Source of the DNA: Caulobacter vibrioides OR37
Lineage (GTDB): Bacteria; Pseudomonadota; Alphaproteobacteria; Caulobacterales; Caulobacteraceae
Length of the DNA: 64,000 nucleotides
Assembly: GCF_000372645.1 (NCBI RefSeq)
Contig: NZ_APMP01000001.1
Location: 434,001-498,000 of the forward strand
Reading direction: 5' to 3'
Shown: positions 11,345 through 20,575 of the stretch, piece after piece
Position numbering within the stretch: position 1 is the first letter of the stretch
Layout of the letters: each line of letters begins with the position of its first letter
Position numbers and translations under genes: made by a program
Notes under the pieces: generated by a model
Databases searched by the model: none
Seen by the model: only the letters and a program-made list of their open reading frames with translations
What the model was told of the DNA's origin: nothing

Positions 11345-12319
11345 ATGCGCCTCGCCCCCCTCGCCTTCGCCGCCCTTCTGGCGTCCAGCGCCGTCCAGGC
11401 CGCCACGCCCGGCTTCCACGTCATCGACCGTATCGCCGGCCCTGACGGCGGCTGGGACTATGTCAGCGTTGAGGCTGGTCGGGCCCTGATCGCCCGCAAC
11501 GCGGCCGTCACGGCTATGGACCTCAAGTCCCGCGCCGTGACCCCCGCTTTCGCCCCCGCGACCAAAGGTCACGCGGCCTTGGTCGTGAACGACGGCAAGG
11601 AGGTCTTGATCACCAACGGAGGAACCGACACCGTCACCTTCGTCGACGCGATCTCGGGCGCGCCGATCGCCTCCGTGGCCACCGGCAAAAAGCCGGACGC
11701 GGCGACCTTCGATCCGCGTTCGGGCCTCGTCCTGGTCATGGACCATGCCGGCGGCGACGTGACCCTGATCGATCCCAAGGCCCACAAGGCCGTGGGCGCG
11801 ATCCCGATCGGCGGCGCCCTGGAGGCCGCGGCGGTCGATGGCGAGGGGCGCGCCTTCGTCAATGTCGAGAACAAGAACGAGATCGTCGCCTTGGATATCG
11901 CCGCACGCAAGACGATCGCCCACTACGCCCTGGCCGACTGCGACGGACCGACGGGCATCGTCCACGCCCAGGGGCGTCTGGTCGCGGCCTGCGATGGCTC
12001 CGTCGTCGTCGTCGACGCCAAGACCGGCCGTCAACTGCAAACCGTCAAGACGGGCGGCGGCGCGGACGGCCTCGCCTATGATCCGGCCGGCAAGCGCGTC
12101 TTCGTTCCGGCGGGCGAGACTGGCCAGCTGGCCGTGTTCGGCTTCGCCGGCGGCGTCCTGGCTCTAGAGGAGACCGTTCCGACCGAGGTCGGCGCCCGCA
12201 CGATCGCCTTCGATCCGGCCAGCGGCCACGTGCTGTTGCCCTCGGCCGAGGTGACGACGCGCGACGGAAAGCGCGCCGTCGCGCCGGGCACGTTCCATCT
12301 GCTCGTCGTCGGCCGATGA
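11345..12319 (+). CDS. Secreted YVTN-type beta-propeller protein
   Basis: A 324-residue exported protein with a signal peptide (about 1-19, ending AVQA) followed by repeated beta-propeller blades such as GTDTVTFVDAISG, GGDVTLIDPKAHK and GSVVVVDAKTGRQL. I chose the ATG at 11345 because an AAGGAG ribosome site lies 6-7 bases ahead; the frame is open further upstream without one. Its stop overlaps the next gene by four bases (ATGA), so it belongs to the efflux operon between the two-component pair and the CusC-like channel. Propellers of this type appear in several metal-related loci and may bind ligand in the periplasm. The role is not known. Confidence 0.85.
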   Translation: MRLAPLAFAALLASSAVQAATPGFHVIDRIAGPDGGWDYVSVEAGRALIARNAAVTAMDLKSRAVTPAFAPATKGHAALVVNDGKEVLITNGGTDTVTFVDAISGAPIASVATGKKPDAATFDPRSGLVLVMDHAGGDVTLIDPKAHKAVGAIPIGGALEAAAVDGEGRAFVNVENKNEIVALDIAARKTIAHYALADCDGPTGIVHAQGRLVAACDGSVVVVDAKTGRQLQTVKTGGGADGLAYDPAGKRVFVPAGETGQLAVFGFAGGVLALEETVPTEVGARTIAFDPASGHVLLPSAEVTTRDGKRAVAPGTFHLLVVGR

Positions 12320-13671
12320 AACGACCCACGGCCCAAGCCATCCTGCTGACCGCCGCGTGTCTGGTCGCGGGCTGCGCCCACTACGCGCCCGCGCCAATCC
12401 ACGCCGAGGCCCTGCCCGATCGCCTGGAGGCCGCGCGCCTGGACCAGAAGCCGCCGGGGGCGGCCTGGACGATGGCCGACCTATTGGCCGTCGCGCTCGC
12501 CCGCAATGCTAACGTCACCGAGGCCGCCGCCAAATATCGCACCGCGCTGGCGGCCGCGAAGGCCGCGCGCGTCGCGCCGGGCGCGTCCCTGACGCTGACA
12601 GCCGAATACGCCAACGATCCTAGCACATCCTCGCCGTGGCTGTTGGGCGGAGGATCCGACATCCCTCTGGACGTCGGCGCGCGGCGGTCCACGCGGACCG
12701 GCATGGCGGATCTCGCCGCCGTCCAGGCGCTGCACGACTACGCCGAAACGGTCTGGAACGTTCGAACCGCCCTGCAACGGGCCGTCGCGGAACGCGCGGC
12801 GGCCGACGCGGAGCGCGTGCTGGCGAGCGAATGGACCACGCTTCGACAACAGCGGCTTGACCGGCTGGAGCGCCGTGTCGCCGCCGGCGCCGACGACCGC
12901 GCTCTGGCGCTTGCCGCGCGGGCCGATCTCAACGCGGCGCATCGTCGAGAAACCGAGGCCTCCGGTCGACGCCAGGCCGCCGACGCGGCGCTGGCCCAGG
13001 CCTTGGGCGTCACGCCCGCCGCCGTAACGGGCCTGGTCATCGCGCCACGGTCGGCGGCGCCAGACCCGTCCGACCTCTCCGGCCGCCGTCGGTCCGCCGC
13101 CCTCTCCCGCCGCGACGTCCTCAAGGCGATCATCGACTACGACATCGCCGAAAACGCGCTGCGGCTGGAAGTCGCCAAACAGTATCCGGAGGTTCGCCTC
13201 GGGCCCGGCTACACCTGGGAACGCGGCCTCACCAAGCTGCCGTTCAACCTCAACCTCGCGCTGCCGCCCTGGGACATGAACCGCGCCGCGATCGCCCAGG
13301 CCGAGGCCAAGCGCGCCGAGGCGGCCCGAACGCTGGAAGCGGTGCAAGCCGCCGCGCTGAGCGCCGTGGATCAGGCCGCAGCGGCGCTGAAGGCCGCCCG
13401 AGCCTCGGAAGCGACGGTCCAGCGGGACTTGCCCAACGCTCTGCGCCAAGCCGCATCCGCCGACCGCGCGGCCAAGGCTGGCGAGACCGATCGGGTCGAG
13501 GCCTTGCAAGCCGAGGCCGCCGTCGTCGAGGCGCGCCTCGCGGACGGCAACGCCCGCAAGGCCTCGGCCCTCGCCGTCATCGACCTGGAAGACGCCCTGC
13601 GCGCGCCCTTCGATCCGGCCGAGACGCCCATCCTCGATCAATCGATCAAAGCCCTGGAAGTCCATCCATGA
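12316..13671 (+). CDS. Outer-membrane efflux channel lipoprotein (TolC/CusC family)
   Basis: Outer-membrane factor of a tripartite efflux pump, 451 residues. It begins with a lipoprotein signal whose lipobox LVAGC gives Cys20. The body consists of two long, Ala/Arg/Glu-rich coiled-coil repeats separated by short barrel strands (for example EYANDPSTSSPWLLGG and LGPGYTWERG), as expected for OEP repeats. It overlaps the propeller gene upstream and the adaptor gene downstream by four bases each. By order (channel, adaptor, pump) the cluster resembles cusCBA/czcCBA. Substrate is probably a metal cation, inferred only from the pump family. Confidence 0.88.
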   Translation: MKRPTAQAILLTAACLVAGCAHYAPAPIHAEALPDRLEAARLDQKPPGAAWTMADLLAVALARNANVTEAAAKYRTALAAAKAARVAPGASLTLTAEYANDPSTSSPWLLGGGSDIPLDVGARRSTRTGMADLAAVQALHDYAETVWNVRTALQRAVAERAAADAERVLASEWTTLRQQRLDRLERRVAAGADDRALALAARADLNAAHRRETEASGRRQAADAALAQALGVTPAAVTGLVIAPRSAAPDPSDLSGRRRSAALSRRDVLKAIIDYDIAENALRLEVAKQYPEVRLGPGYTWERGLTKLPFNLNLALPPWDMNRAAIAQAEAKRAEAARTLEAVQAAALSAVDQAAAALKAARASEATVQRDLPNALRQAASADRAAKAGETDRVEALQAEAAVVEARLADGNARKASALAVIDLEDALRAPFDPAETPILDQSIKALEVHP

Positions 13672-14576
13672 AGCCCGCCCTTTTGGCGCTCGCCCTGCTG
13701 GTCGCGCCCCTGGCCGCTCAAGCGGAGCCGGCGATCAAGCTGGACCCAGCCGCCCAGAAGCGCATCGGCGTCGTCGTGGCCCCCCTCGCCGCCGCGCATC
13801 GCTCCGGCGCCGCGACCGGCTTCGCCCGCGTTCTGGACGTCAGCCCCCTGGCGACGCTAGACGCCGATCTGGCCACGGCCGCCGCCGCCGCCGCCGCCTC
13901 GTCGGCCGAAGCCGCTCGGACCCAGGCCCTGGCCGCCGAAGACGCCACCGTGTCTCGCAAGGCGGCCGAGGCCGCTCGGGCGCAAGCGCGGGCCGACGCT
14001 ATCAAGCTGGCCCTGTTGCGCCGTCGGGTGGCCCTGGAGTGGGGCCCCGCTTTCGCCGCCGATGCTCGCCGCGCGCGCGTGATCGCGGACGTCGCGTCCG
14101 GGCGGGCGGCGCTGGTGCGCGTCGACGCCGCCGCCAGCCTGGAAGGCGTTCGTACCATGCGCCTGGACCTCGGCCCGCAAGGCAGCGCGGGGGCCACGGT
14201 CCTCGGCGTCGCCCGCGTCGCCGACCCACGCCTCCAATCCGCCGGACTGATCGGCCTGGTCTCCGGTCCCAAGGCCGCTTTGCTCTCGGTCGGCATGACC
14301 GCCACCGCCATCCTGGATCGCGCCGATGGCGCGGCGGGGGCTGTTCTGCCGCGCGCGGGCCTTGTGCGCGTCGGCGGACTCACCTTCGCCTATGTCCGCA
14401 AGGGCGCCGACCAGTTCGAGCGCCGGCCAGTGGTCGGCGGCGCGCCCCAGATGGACGGCCTGTTCGCGCCGACCGGCTTCAGGCCTGGCGAGCTCGTCGT
14501 CGTCGAAGGCGCGGCGGCGCTTCTGGCGGCCGAAACCGCGCCGCCCAAGTCGGACGCCAAGAAGGACGAGGACTAG
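13668..14576 (+). CDS. RND periplasmic adaptor, unusually short
   Basis: Periplasmic adaptor of the CusB/CzcB type by position and by the C-terminal half: a beta-barrel region (RTMRLDLGPQGS, ARVADPRLQSAG) and a membrane-proximal region ending GFRPGELVVVEGAAALLAAE. A signal peptide (1-19, ending AAQA) precedes it. At 302 residues it is shorter than the usual 380-500, and the helical hairpin is an Ala-rich stretch of only about 60 residues. No CusB-like N-terminal Met-rich metal site and no C-terminal metal-binding domain is visible. It overlaps the channel gene by four bases and is followed after three bases by the pump. Confidence 0.85.
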   Translation: MKPALLALALLVAPLAAQAEPAIKLDPAAQKRIGVVVAPLAAAHRSGAATGFARVLDVSPLATLDADLATAAAAAAASSAEAARTQALAAEDATVSRKAAEAARAQARADAIKLALLRRRVALEWGPAFAADARRARVIADVASGRAALVRVDAAASLEGVRTMRLDLGPQGSAGATVLGVARVADPRLQSAGLIGLVSGPKAALLSVGMTATAILDRADGAAGAVLPRAGLVRVGGLTFAYVRKGADQFERRPVVGGAPQMDGLFAPTGFRPGELVVVEGAAALLAAETAPPKSDAKKDED

Positions 14577-14579
14577 ACC

Positions 14580-17500
14580 GTGCTCTCCGCCATCGTCCGC
14601 TGGTCGCTGGATCGGCCTCGCCTGGTCGCCGTCACGGCGCTGGTGCTGCTGGTGTACGGCGGCCTGACCCTGTCGCGCGCCAAGTTCGACGTCTTCCCCG
14701 ATTTCGTACCCGCCCAGGCCGAGGTCCAGACAGAGGCCCCGGGCCTCACCGCCGAACAGGTCGAGCAGCTGGTCACGCGACCGGTCGAGCAAGCGGTCAA
14801 CGGCGCCGCCGGCGTCGCGGCCGTGCGCTCGGAGTCCATCCAGGGCCTGTCGGTGGTCAATGTGGTGTTCGCGGAAGGCTCAGATCCGTATCGCGCCCGC
14901 CAGGTCGTGGCCGAGGCGCTGGGCGAGATCAACGGAACCCTGCCGGCGGGCGTCGACGCCCCCAAGGTCGCCCCGCTGACCTCATCGACCATGGACCTGC
15001 TGAAGATCGGCTTCACCTCCGATAAGCTGAGCCCGATGGCGCTGCGCGATCTGGTGCAATGGACGGTGCGGCCGCGCCTGCTGGCGACGCCCGGCGTGGC
15101 CCGCGCCACGGTCTATGGCGGCGAGGTGCGCCGTTTCGAGGTTCGCGCCCGTCCCGCCGATCTGGCGGCCCGCGACCTTTCCCTCGGTGATCTCGTCGCC
15201 GCCGTGAAGACCGCCACCGGCGTCAGCGGCGGCGGCTTCATCGACACCCCCGAACAGCGCATCCTGATCGAGGCGCGCGGCCAGGCGCGCTCGCCTTCCG
15301 ACATCGCCGCCGCGCCGATCAATGTCGGGGGCCAATCGGGCGCGCCCGTCCGGATCGGCGACGTCGCCGATGTGGTCTCCGCGCCGGCGCCCGATGTCGG
15401 CGAAGCCCTGATCATGGGCAAGCCCGGCGTGCTGGTCAGCCTCTCCAGCCAATATGGAGCCAACACCCTGAACGCCACGCGCGCGGTCGAGGCCTCGCTC
15501 GCCGAGCTGAGGCCCGCGCTGGACGCCCAGGGCGTCAGAATGGAGGCAGGGCTGCACCGTCCGGCCAACTTCATTGGGACCGCCCTTTCCGGCATCACCG
15601 AGGACCTGGTGATCGGGGCGGTGCTGATCGCGTTGGTCCTGCTCGTCTTCATGCGAGGTCTCCGCGCGGTGGCGGTGTCCTTCGTCTCGATCCCGCTGTC
15701 GCTGCTGACCGCCGTGATCGTGCTGGACCGCCTGGGCTGGACCATCAACACCATGACCCTCGGCGGCCTGGCCGTCGCCCTGGGCGTGGTGGTCGACGAC
15801 GCCGTGATCGATGTCGAGAACATCGTGCGCCGCTTGCGGCTGCGGGGCGAGGAAGCCGCCGCCGACATCGTTTTGGCCGCCTCGCTGGAGGTGCGCGCGC
15901 CGGTGATCTACGCGACGCTCGTCGTGGCCCTGGTGCTGGTCCCGGTGCTGCTGCTGCATGGCCTGCAAGGCGCGTTCTTCGCGCCGCTGGCCGCCGCCTT
16001 CATCGTGGCGACGGCGGCGTCTTTGGCCGTCGCCATCGTGGTCACGCCGCCGCTGGCCCTGCTGATGCTGGACAGGGCGCGCTTGCCCGAGGAACCCGCC
16101 TTCCTGACCCGCGCCAAGGCCTGGCACGAAGGGGTGCTGACCCGCGTCTGCGATCGCTCCACCTGGGCTCTTATCGCCGCCGTGGTCGCGACCCTGCTCA
16201 CCGCCGGCGGTCTGTTACTGTTCAATTCGGAGCTTCTGCCCAGCTTTCGCGAGGGACATTTCGTCCTGGTCGTCTCCACGCCGCCAGGAACCTCGCTGAA
16301 TGTCATGCGGCGATACGGCGAGGGGGTCACCCGCGATCTGCTGGCCATTCCTGGCGTCGCCACCGTCGAACAACAGATTGGCCGGTCGCCGGGCGGTGAA
16401 GACACCTTCGGCCCCGAGCGCAGCGAGTTCCACGTCGAACTGAAGCCGCACCTGTCGGGCAAGGACCAGGACCGCATTCAGAAGGCCATCCACGAAACGC
16501 TCGACGCCTATCCAGGCTTGCGCAGCGAGGTGATGACCTTCCTGGGCGACCGCATCGGCGAGTCTCTGACCGGTGAAACGGCCGCGCTCAGCGTGGGCGT
16601 CTACGGCGCCGACCTCGACATCCTGGACAGGACGGCCGCCCAGATCGCGGCGGTGATGGAAAAGGTCCCGGGCGCGGTCGACGTCAAGGTCCAGACCCCG
16701 CCCGGCACGCCCGTGGTGCGCGTCGATCTCGACCTGCCCGCCCTGGCGCGCTACGGCCTGACGCCCGCAGAAGCCTTGCAAGCCGTGCAGACCGCCTATC
16801 AGGGCGCGACCGCCGCTCAGATCTACGAAGAGACCCGGGCGATCGACATCGCCGTGACCACCCGGCCCGAGCTGCGCCAAGATCCCGAAAGCGTCGGCGA
16901 TCTGCTGCTGCGGTCCAGTTCGGGCATGGTCGTTCCGCTGAAATCGGTCGCCCGTGTCGCCCTCGCCGAGGGTCGAACCAGCGTCTCGCACGAAGGCGGA
17001 CGCCAGCGTCAGGTCGTCACCGCCAATCCGGCGCCCAAGGACGCCCAGAAGGTCACCGACGCGGTCCAGAAGGCGATCGCCAAGCAGGTCGTCCTGCCCC
17101 CCGGCGTCTATCTTGACTATGGCGGCGCGGCCGCGGGCGCGCGGGCGGCGCAACGGGAACTGGCCTTCAATATCGCCATCGCCCTGGGCGCCATCGTCGC
17201 GGTGCTGCTGATCGCGTTCGGCGACGGCCGGGCCGTGGCGCTGATCGTCGCCGCCGCGCCCTTCGCCCTCGTGGGCGGGGTAGTAGCCGTGGCCCTGACC
17301 GGCGCCAGTCTCTCGCTGGGCTCGCTGGTTGGCTTCGTCACCTTGTTCGGGGTGGCGGCCCGCAACGCGATCCTGCTGGTCTCGCACCTGGATCACCTGA
17401 TCACCGCCGAGGGACAGACCTGGTCGCTGGCGACCCTGATCCGCGCGACCCGCGAGCGCGTCACGCCGATCCTGATGACCGCCCTGGTCACCGCCCTGGG

Positions 17501-17657
17501 CGTGCTGCCGCTGGCGGTCCAGACGGGCCAGGCCGGGCGCGAGATCCAAGGACCGATGGCCATCGTCATCCTGGGCGGCCTGGTCAGCTCGACCCTGGCC
17601 AGCCTGGTTCTGCTGCCGGCCTTGATCTGGCGCTTTGGTCGCGCCCAACGCGCCTAG
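14580..17657 (+). CDS. RND inner-membrane efflux pump (CusA/CzcA-like)
   Basis: Proton-driven RND transporter of 1025 residues starting at GTG, with the typical duplication: transmembrane helix 1, large periplasmic loop, six helices, then the same again. The proton-relay region in helix 4 is present as GVVVDDAVIDVENIVRRLR, with Asp406-Asp407, corresponding to the conserved acidic position of heavy-metal RND pumps. The N-terminal motif DVFPDFVPAQAEVQTEAPGL and the second-half motif VTLFGVAARNAILLVSH also fit this branch. It ends 25 bases from the convergent araC-type gene. The sequence alone does not fix the exported metal. Confidence 0.93.
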   Translation: MLSAIVRWSLDRPRLVAVTALVLLVYGGLTLSRAKFDVFPDFVPAQAEVQTEAPGLTAEQVEQLVTRPVEQAVNGAAGVAAVRSESIQGLSVVNVVFAEGSDPYRARQVVAEALGEINGTLPAGVDAPKVAPLTSSTMDLLKIGFTSDKLSPMALRDLVQWTVRPRLLATPGVARATVYGGEVRRFEVRARPADLAARDLSLGDLVAAVKTATGVSGGGFIDTPEQRILIEARGQARSPSDIAAAPINVGGQSGAPVRIGDVADVVSAPAPDVGEALIMGKPGVLVSLSSQYGANTLNATRAVEASLAELRPALDAQGVRMEAGLHRPANFIGTALSGITEDLVIGAVLIALVLLVFMRGLRAVAVSFVSIPLSLLTAVIVLDRLGWTINTMTLGGLAVALGVVVDDAVIDVENIVRRLRLRGEEAAADIVLAASLEVRAPVIYATLVVALVLVPVLLLHGLQGAFFAPLAAAFIVATAASLAVAIVVTPPLALLMLDRARLPEEPAFLTRAKAWHEGVLTRVCDRSTWALIAAVVATLLTAGGLLLFNSELLPSFREGHFVLVVSTPPGTSLNVMRRYGEGVTRDLLAIPGVATVEQQIGRSPGGEDTFGPERSEFHVELKPHLSGKDQDRIQKAIHETLDAYPGLRSEVMTFLGDRIGESLTGETAALSVGVYGADLDILDRTAAQIAAVMEKVPGAVDVKVQTPPGTPVVRVDLDLPALARYGLTPAEALQAVQTAYQGATAAQIYEETRAIDIAVTTRPELRQDPESVGDLLLRSSSGMVVPLKSVARVALAEGRTSVSHEGGRQRQVVTANPAPKDAQKVTDAVQKAIAKQVVLPPGVYLDYGGAAAGARAAQRELAFNIAIALGAIVAVLLIAFGDGRAVALIVAAAPFALVGGVVAVALTGASLSLGSLVGFVTLFGVAARNAILLVSHLDHLITAEGQTWSLATLIRATRERVTPILMTALVTALGVLPLAVQTGQAGREIQGPMAIVILGGLVSSTLASLVLLPALIWRFGRAQRA

Positions 17658-17682
17658 AGAACACAGGTTCGAGGCGTCTCGG

Positions 17683-18687
17683 TCAGGCCGGACTCGAATA
17701 GATTTCAGGCGGAAGCCGAGGCGCGCCGTCGCTGGCGCGGGGGATTTCTCGGCCCTGCCGAAACTCCCTCGGCGACTGGCCGTACTGCTCGCGGAAGGCC
17801 CGGCTGAAATGGGCCGAGCCGTTGAAGCCCCAGCGGAAGCAGATCTCCGAGATCGACAGCCGCGCGTGTTGCGGACTGGCCAGGTCGATGCGGCAGCGAT
17901 CCAGCCGACGCGACCGCAGATAATGGCTGAACGTCTCGTTGGCCGAGGCGAACAGCTTCTGCACGTAACGCGGCGAGACGCCCTCCTCGTCCGCGACGCG
18001 GCGCAGGGAGAGGTCCGGGTCGGGCAACAGGGTCTCGATGGTCTGGCACAGCCGCTGCAGGTGCGCCGTCGGCGTCGAGGCGTCGGCGGCGTCCGCGCTG
18101 GCCGCGCCGCGCTCCAGCAGGCACTGCGCCAGGAACTCGGTCAGGGCCAGGTCGACCGGCCGCAGCTGATCGACCGAAAGGTTCTCCAGCTCCTCCGCCG
18201 TCGCCCGCAACAGGTCGGACAGAATGCGCGGCACGCCTTGGGAGCCCTCAAGCCAACCCACACGCAAATTGAACGGCTTGATCAAGCGGTGATCCAGCGC
18301 AACGCGCGGCGCGCGCACGAACAGCAGGCGCGAGCGCGTCTCAAGGCGGAGGGCCGCGGCGTGTCCGGTCGGGCCAAAGGCGATGTCGCCCGGCGATATG
18401 CTGGCGGCCAGGTCCTCGGTGACCAGGGTCGCCTCGCCGTGAAGCAGCACCGCCAGCCAGACCGCCGCCGGCTGCCCCGAGAGGCGCCCCGAGATCGTCT
18501 GGGCGCCAGCCTCGACCAAGGCGAATTCGATCCCCAGCGGCGAGGTCAGGCAAACCACCGAGGCCGCCGCCGGCTCGCCGTCCGAAAGGCCTTCGATCGG
18601 AAGGCCCAGCCGCCCCATGGCCTCGCGCCAGGCTTCCGCCCGCTCGGCACGGGGGTGGCTTTCGGTGCTGAACGACCAGGCCTTCAT
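17683..18687 (-). CDS. AraC-family transcriptional regulator
   Basis: Regulator of 334 residues: an N-terminal AraC-binding-like cupin domain (about 20-200) and a C-terminal double helix-turn-helix (about 225-320) with the signature SISEICFRWGFNGSAHFSRAFREQYGQSPREFR. It is the last gene of a minus-strand operon with a Rieske oxygenase, an extradiol dioxygenase and a formamidase-like hydrolase, four bases after the latter. Regulators of this class often activate aromatic-catabolic operons, so it probably controls this operon and perhaps the divergent TauD-SDR-VOC genes; the effector is unknown. Confidence 0.93.
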   Translation of the reverse strand: MKAWSFSTESHPRAERAEAWREAMGRLGLPIEGLSDGEPAAASVVCLTSPLGIEFALVEAGAQTISGRLSGQPAAVWLAVLLHGEATLVTEDLAASISPGDIAFGPTGHAAALRLETRSRLLFVRAPRVALDHRLIKPFNLRVGWLEGSQGVPRILSDLLRATAEELENLSVDQLRPVDLALTEFLAQCLLERGAASADAADASTPTAHLQRLCQTIETLLPDPDLSLRRVADEEGVSPRYVQKLFASANETFSHYLRSRRLDRCRIDLASPQHARLSISEICFRWGFNGSAHFSRAFREQYGQSPREFRQGREIPRASDGAPRLPPEIYSSPA

Positions 18688-18691
18688 GCGC

Positions 18692-19768
18692 CTAGTCCCG
18701 CATCTTGGGGAAGATGTCGCGCGGCACCCGCACGTGGCAGCCTTGAGTGCCGTCGACCACCTGGGTGACGCCGAAGTCGGCCGCCACGCTCATCAGCGAA
18801 TAGGCGTCGTTCCGCGACAGCCCGACCTGGTCGCTGAGCAGGCTCAGCATCTTGGTCGAGGCGTCGCGCATAGCCAGGTCAAGATCCTCGTTGAAGCCGT
18901 GGACGATCCACCATTTGGGCGTCTCCAGCAGCGGGCCCGGCGTCTGGATATCCTTGCGTAGAACGATCTGCATCAGGACGTTCAGCGAGCTTTCGATGGC
19001 GGTGCCCGAGATCTCGCCATCGCCCTGGCTGACATGGGGGTCGCCAATCGAGAACAGGCCGCCCTCGACCTGAACGGTGTAGTACATCGTCGCCCCGGCC
19101 CCGATGCGCCAGTTGTCGATATTGCCGCCATGCTCGCCGGGCGGGATGGTGCTGACGCGACCGTCGACCGCGGGCGCGACGCCGGCGGTGCCCAGGTGCG
19201 GACGAGCGGGCACGCGAACGCCCTTCAGGGCCGGCTGGCGATCGCACGCGGGGCAGTGGGTGATCGTGCCCGGGATCAGGTACTTGCCTTCGAAATCGTA
19301 GGCATAAAGGGCGCTGGCGGTGTTGGTGTTCGGGTCCAGCTCGTAGATCGTCACCCGCTCCTTCTCGTCGAAATCCTTGTAGAGGTGGCCCCAGTTGGCC
19401 GCGAGGTTGGAGCCGTAATTGTTGCGCGGGACCATGCGCAGATAGCGCACTTCCAGCACGTCGCCCGGCTTGGCGTCCTCGACATAGATCGGTCCGGTCA
19501 TGATGTGGACGCCGGGGTTGCGATCGTCCTCGGGGATCTCCTTGAAGATTCGGGTGACGCCTTCGTCCATCATCAGTTCCGGCGCGTCGCCGGCATGGTG
19601 GGTAATGGCCTCGGCCTGGACGAGGTCGCCGCTCTTGATGCGCAGCGAAGGCGGGGTCGCCGGGTCGAAATAGCCCCAGTGCACGGTCTGAGGCGTGGCT
19701 TTCAGATGGTGCAGCGCGCCAGGAACGACGTCGGGGCGGGTCTGGCCGGGTTCGCAGATAAAGGACAT
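18692..19768 (-). CDS. Acetamidase/formamidase family hydrolase
   Basis: Protein of 358 residues in the FmdA/AmdA family, which hydrolyses short amides such as formamide to ammonia and the acid. Recognisable family segments are LRIKSGDLVQAEAITHHAGD, HIMTGPIYVEDAKPGDVLEV, the GEHGGNIDNWRIGAGATMYY block and FSIGDPHVSQGDGEISGTA. It sits between a ring-cleaving dioxygenase and an AraC regulator, 12 bases after the dioxygenase stop, so its likely substrate is an amide or formamide released from a nitrogen-containing ring product. That pathway role is an inference. Confidence 0.92.
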   Translation of the reverse strand: MSFICEPGQTRPDVVPGALHHLKATPQTVHWGYFDPATPPSLRIKSGDLVQAEAITHHAGDAPELMMDEGVTRIFKEIPEDDRNPGVHIMTGPIYVEDAKPGDVLEVRYLRMVPRNNYGSNLAANWGHLYKDFDEKERVTIYELDPNTNTASALYAYDFEGKYLIPGTITHCPACDRQPALKGVRVPARPHLGTAGVAPAVDGRVSTIPPGEHGGNIDNWRIGAGATMYYTVQVEGGLFSIGDPHVSQGDGEISGTAIESSLNVLMQIVLRKDIQTPGPLLETPKWWIVHGFNEDLDLAMRDASTKMLSLLSDQVGLSRNDAYSLMSVAADFGVTQVVDGTQGCHVRVPRDIFPKMRD

Positions 19769-19780
19769 CGAAGTCTCCGA

Positions 19781-20575
19781 TCAGGCGGCTTGAGGCGTGA
19801 GCGTGACCGTGGTCATGCTCAAGGAGCCGTGCTCGATGTGATCTGGGGCGAAGGCGACGCGGTCGCCGGGCTGGCGCGCGCCCAGCACGTAAAGCAGCGG
19901 CCAGTAATGGTCTGGCGTCGGAACCGAGCGCTGGGCGTCCTGGCCCTGGCTCTCGAAATCCACCGCCCGCTCGGGCGCGTCCTCGACGATGGCGGTCTTG
20001 ATGTAGTCGTTGAACCGCTGGGACCAGTCGTAGGGCCGGCAGTGGCGGTCGCCCCAGTCCATGGCCGGTAGGTTATGGACGATATTGCCGGTGCCGACGA
20101 TCAGCACGCCTTCGTCTCTGAGCGGCGCCAGGCGCTGGCCGATCTCGAAGTGCCAGGCCGGCGGCTTCGTCGCGTCCATGCCCAGCTGCACCACCGGCAC
20201 GTCGGCGGCGGGAAAGGCCTTGCCCAGCACCGACCATGTCCCGTGGTCCAAGCCCCAGCCGCTCTCGTCCAGCGCCACCGGCGTCGGCGCGAGGATCTCG
20301 CGAACCCGCGCGGCCAGCTCGGGTGAACCCGGCGCGGGATATTGCTGGTCGAACAGGGCCTTGGGAAAGGATGCTCCGAAATCATGGATGGTGCGCGGCT
20401 TGGTCATGGCCGTCACCGCTATGCCGCGCGTCAGCCAGTGCGCCGAAACGCAGAGGATCGCCTTGGGGCGGCCAACGGCGTCGCCGATGGCCTTCCAGGT
20501 CCTTGTGGTGTCGTTGGTCTCCAGCGCGATCATCGGGCTGCCGTGACCGAAGAAGATGACCGGCAGGCGGCTCAC
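19781..20575 (-). CDS. Class III extradiol dioxygenase, DODA/YgiD type
   Basis: Metal-dependent ring-opening dioxygenase of the LigB superfamily, 264 residues. The metal-binding histidines are in FFGHGSP (His11), SAHW (His46), GTGNIVHNLP and the C-terminal PTPDHYWPLLY. The pattern matches the 4,5-DOPA-extradiol-dioxygenase branch (YgiD), which opens catechol-like rings. It overlaps the Rieske oxygenase gene by four bases, so a dihydroxylated product of that enzyme is the natural candidate substrate. Cytoplasmic, no signal sequence. Confidence 0.92.
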   Translation of the reverse strand: MSRLPVIFFGHGSPMIALETNDTTRTWKAIGDAVGRPKAILCVSAHWLTRGIAVTAMTKPRTIHDFGASFPKALFDQQYPAPGSPELAARVREILAPTPVALDESGWGLDHGTWSVLGKAFPAADVPVVQLGMDATKPPAWHFEIGQRLAPLRDEGVLIVGTGNIVHNLPAMDWGDRHCRPYDWSQRFNDYIKTAIVEDAPERAVDFESQGQDAQRSVPTPDHYWPLLYVLGARQPGDRVAFAPDHIEHGSLSMTTVTLTPQAA

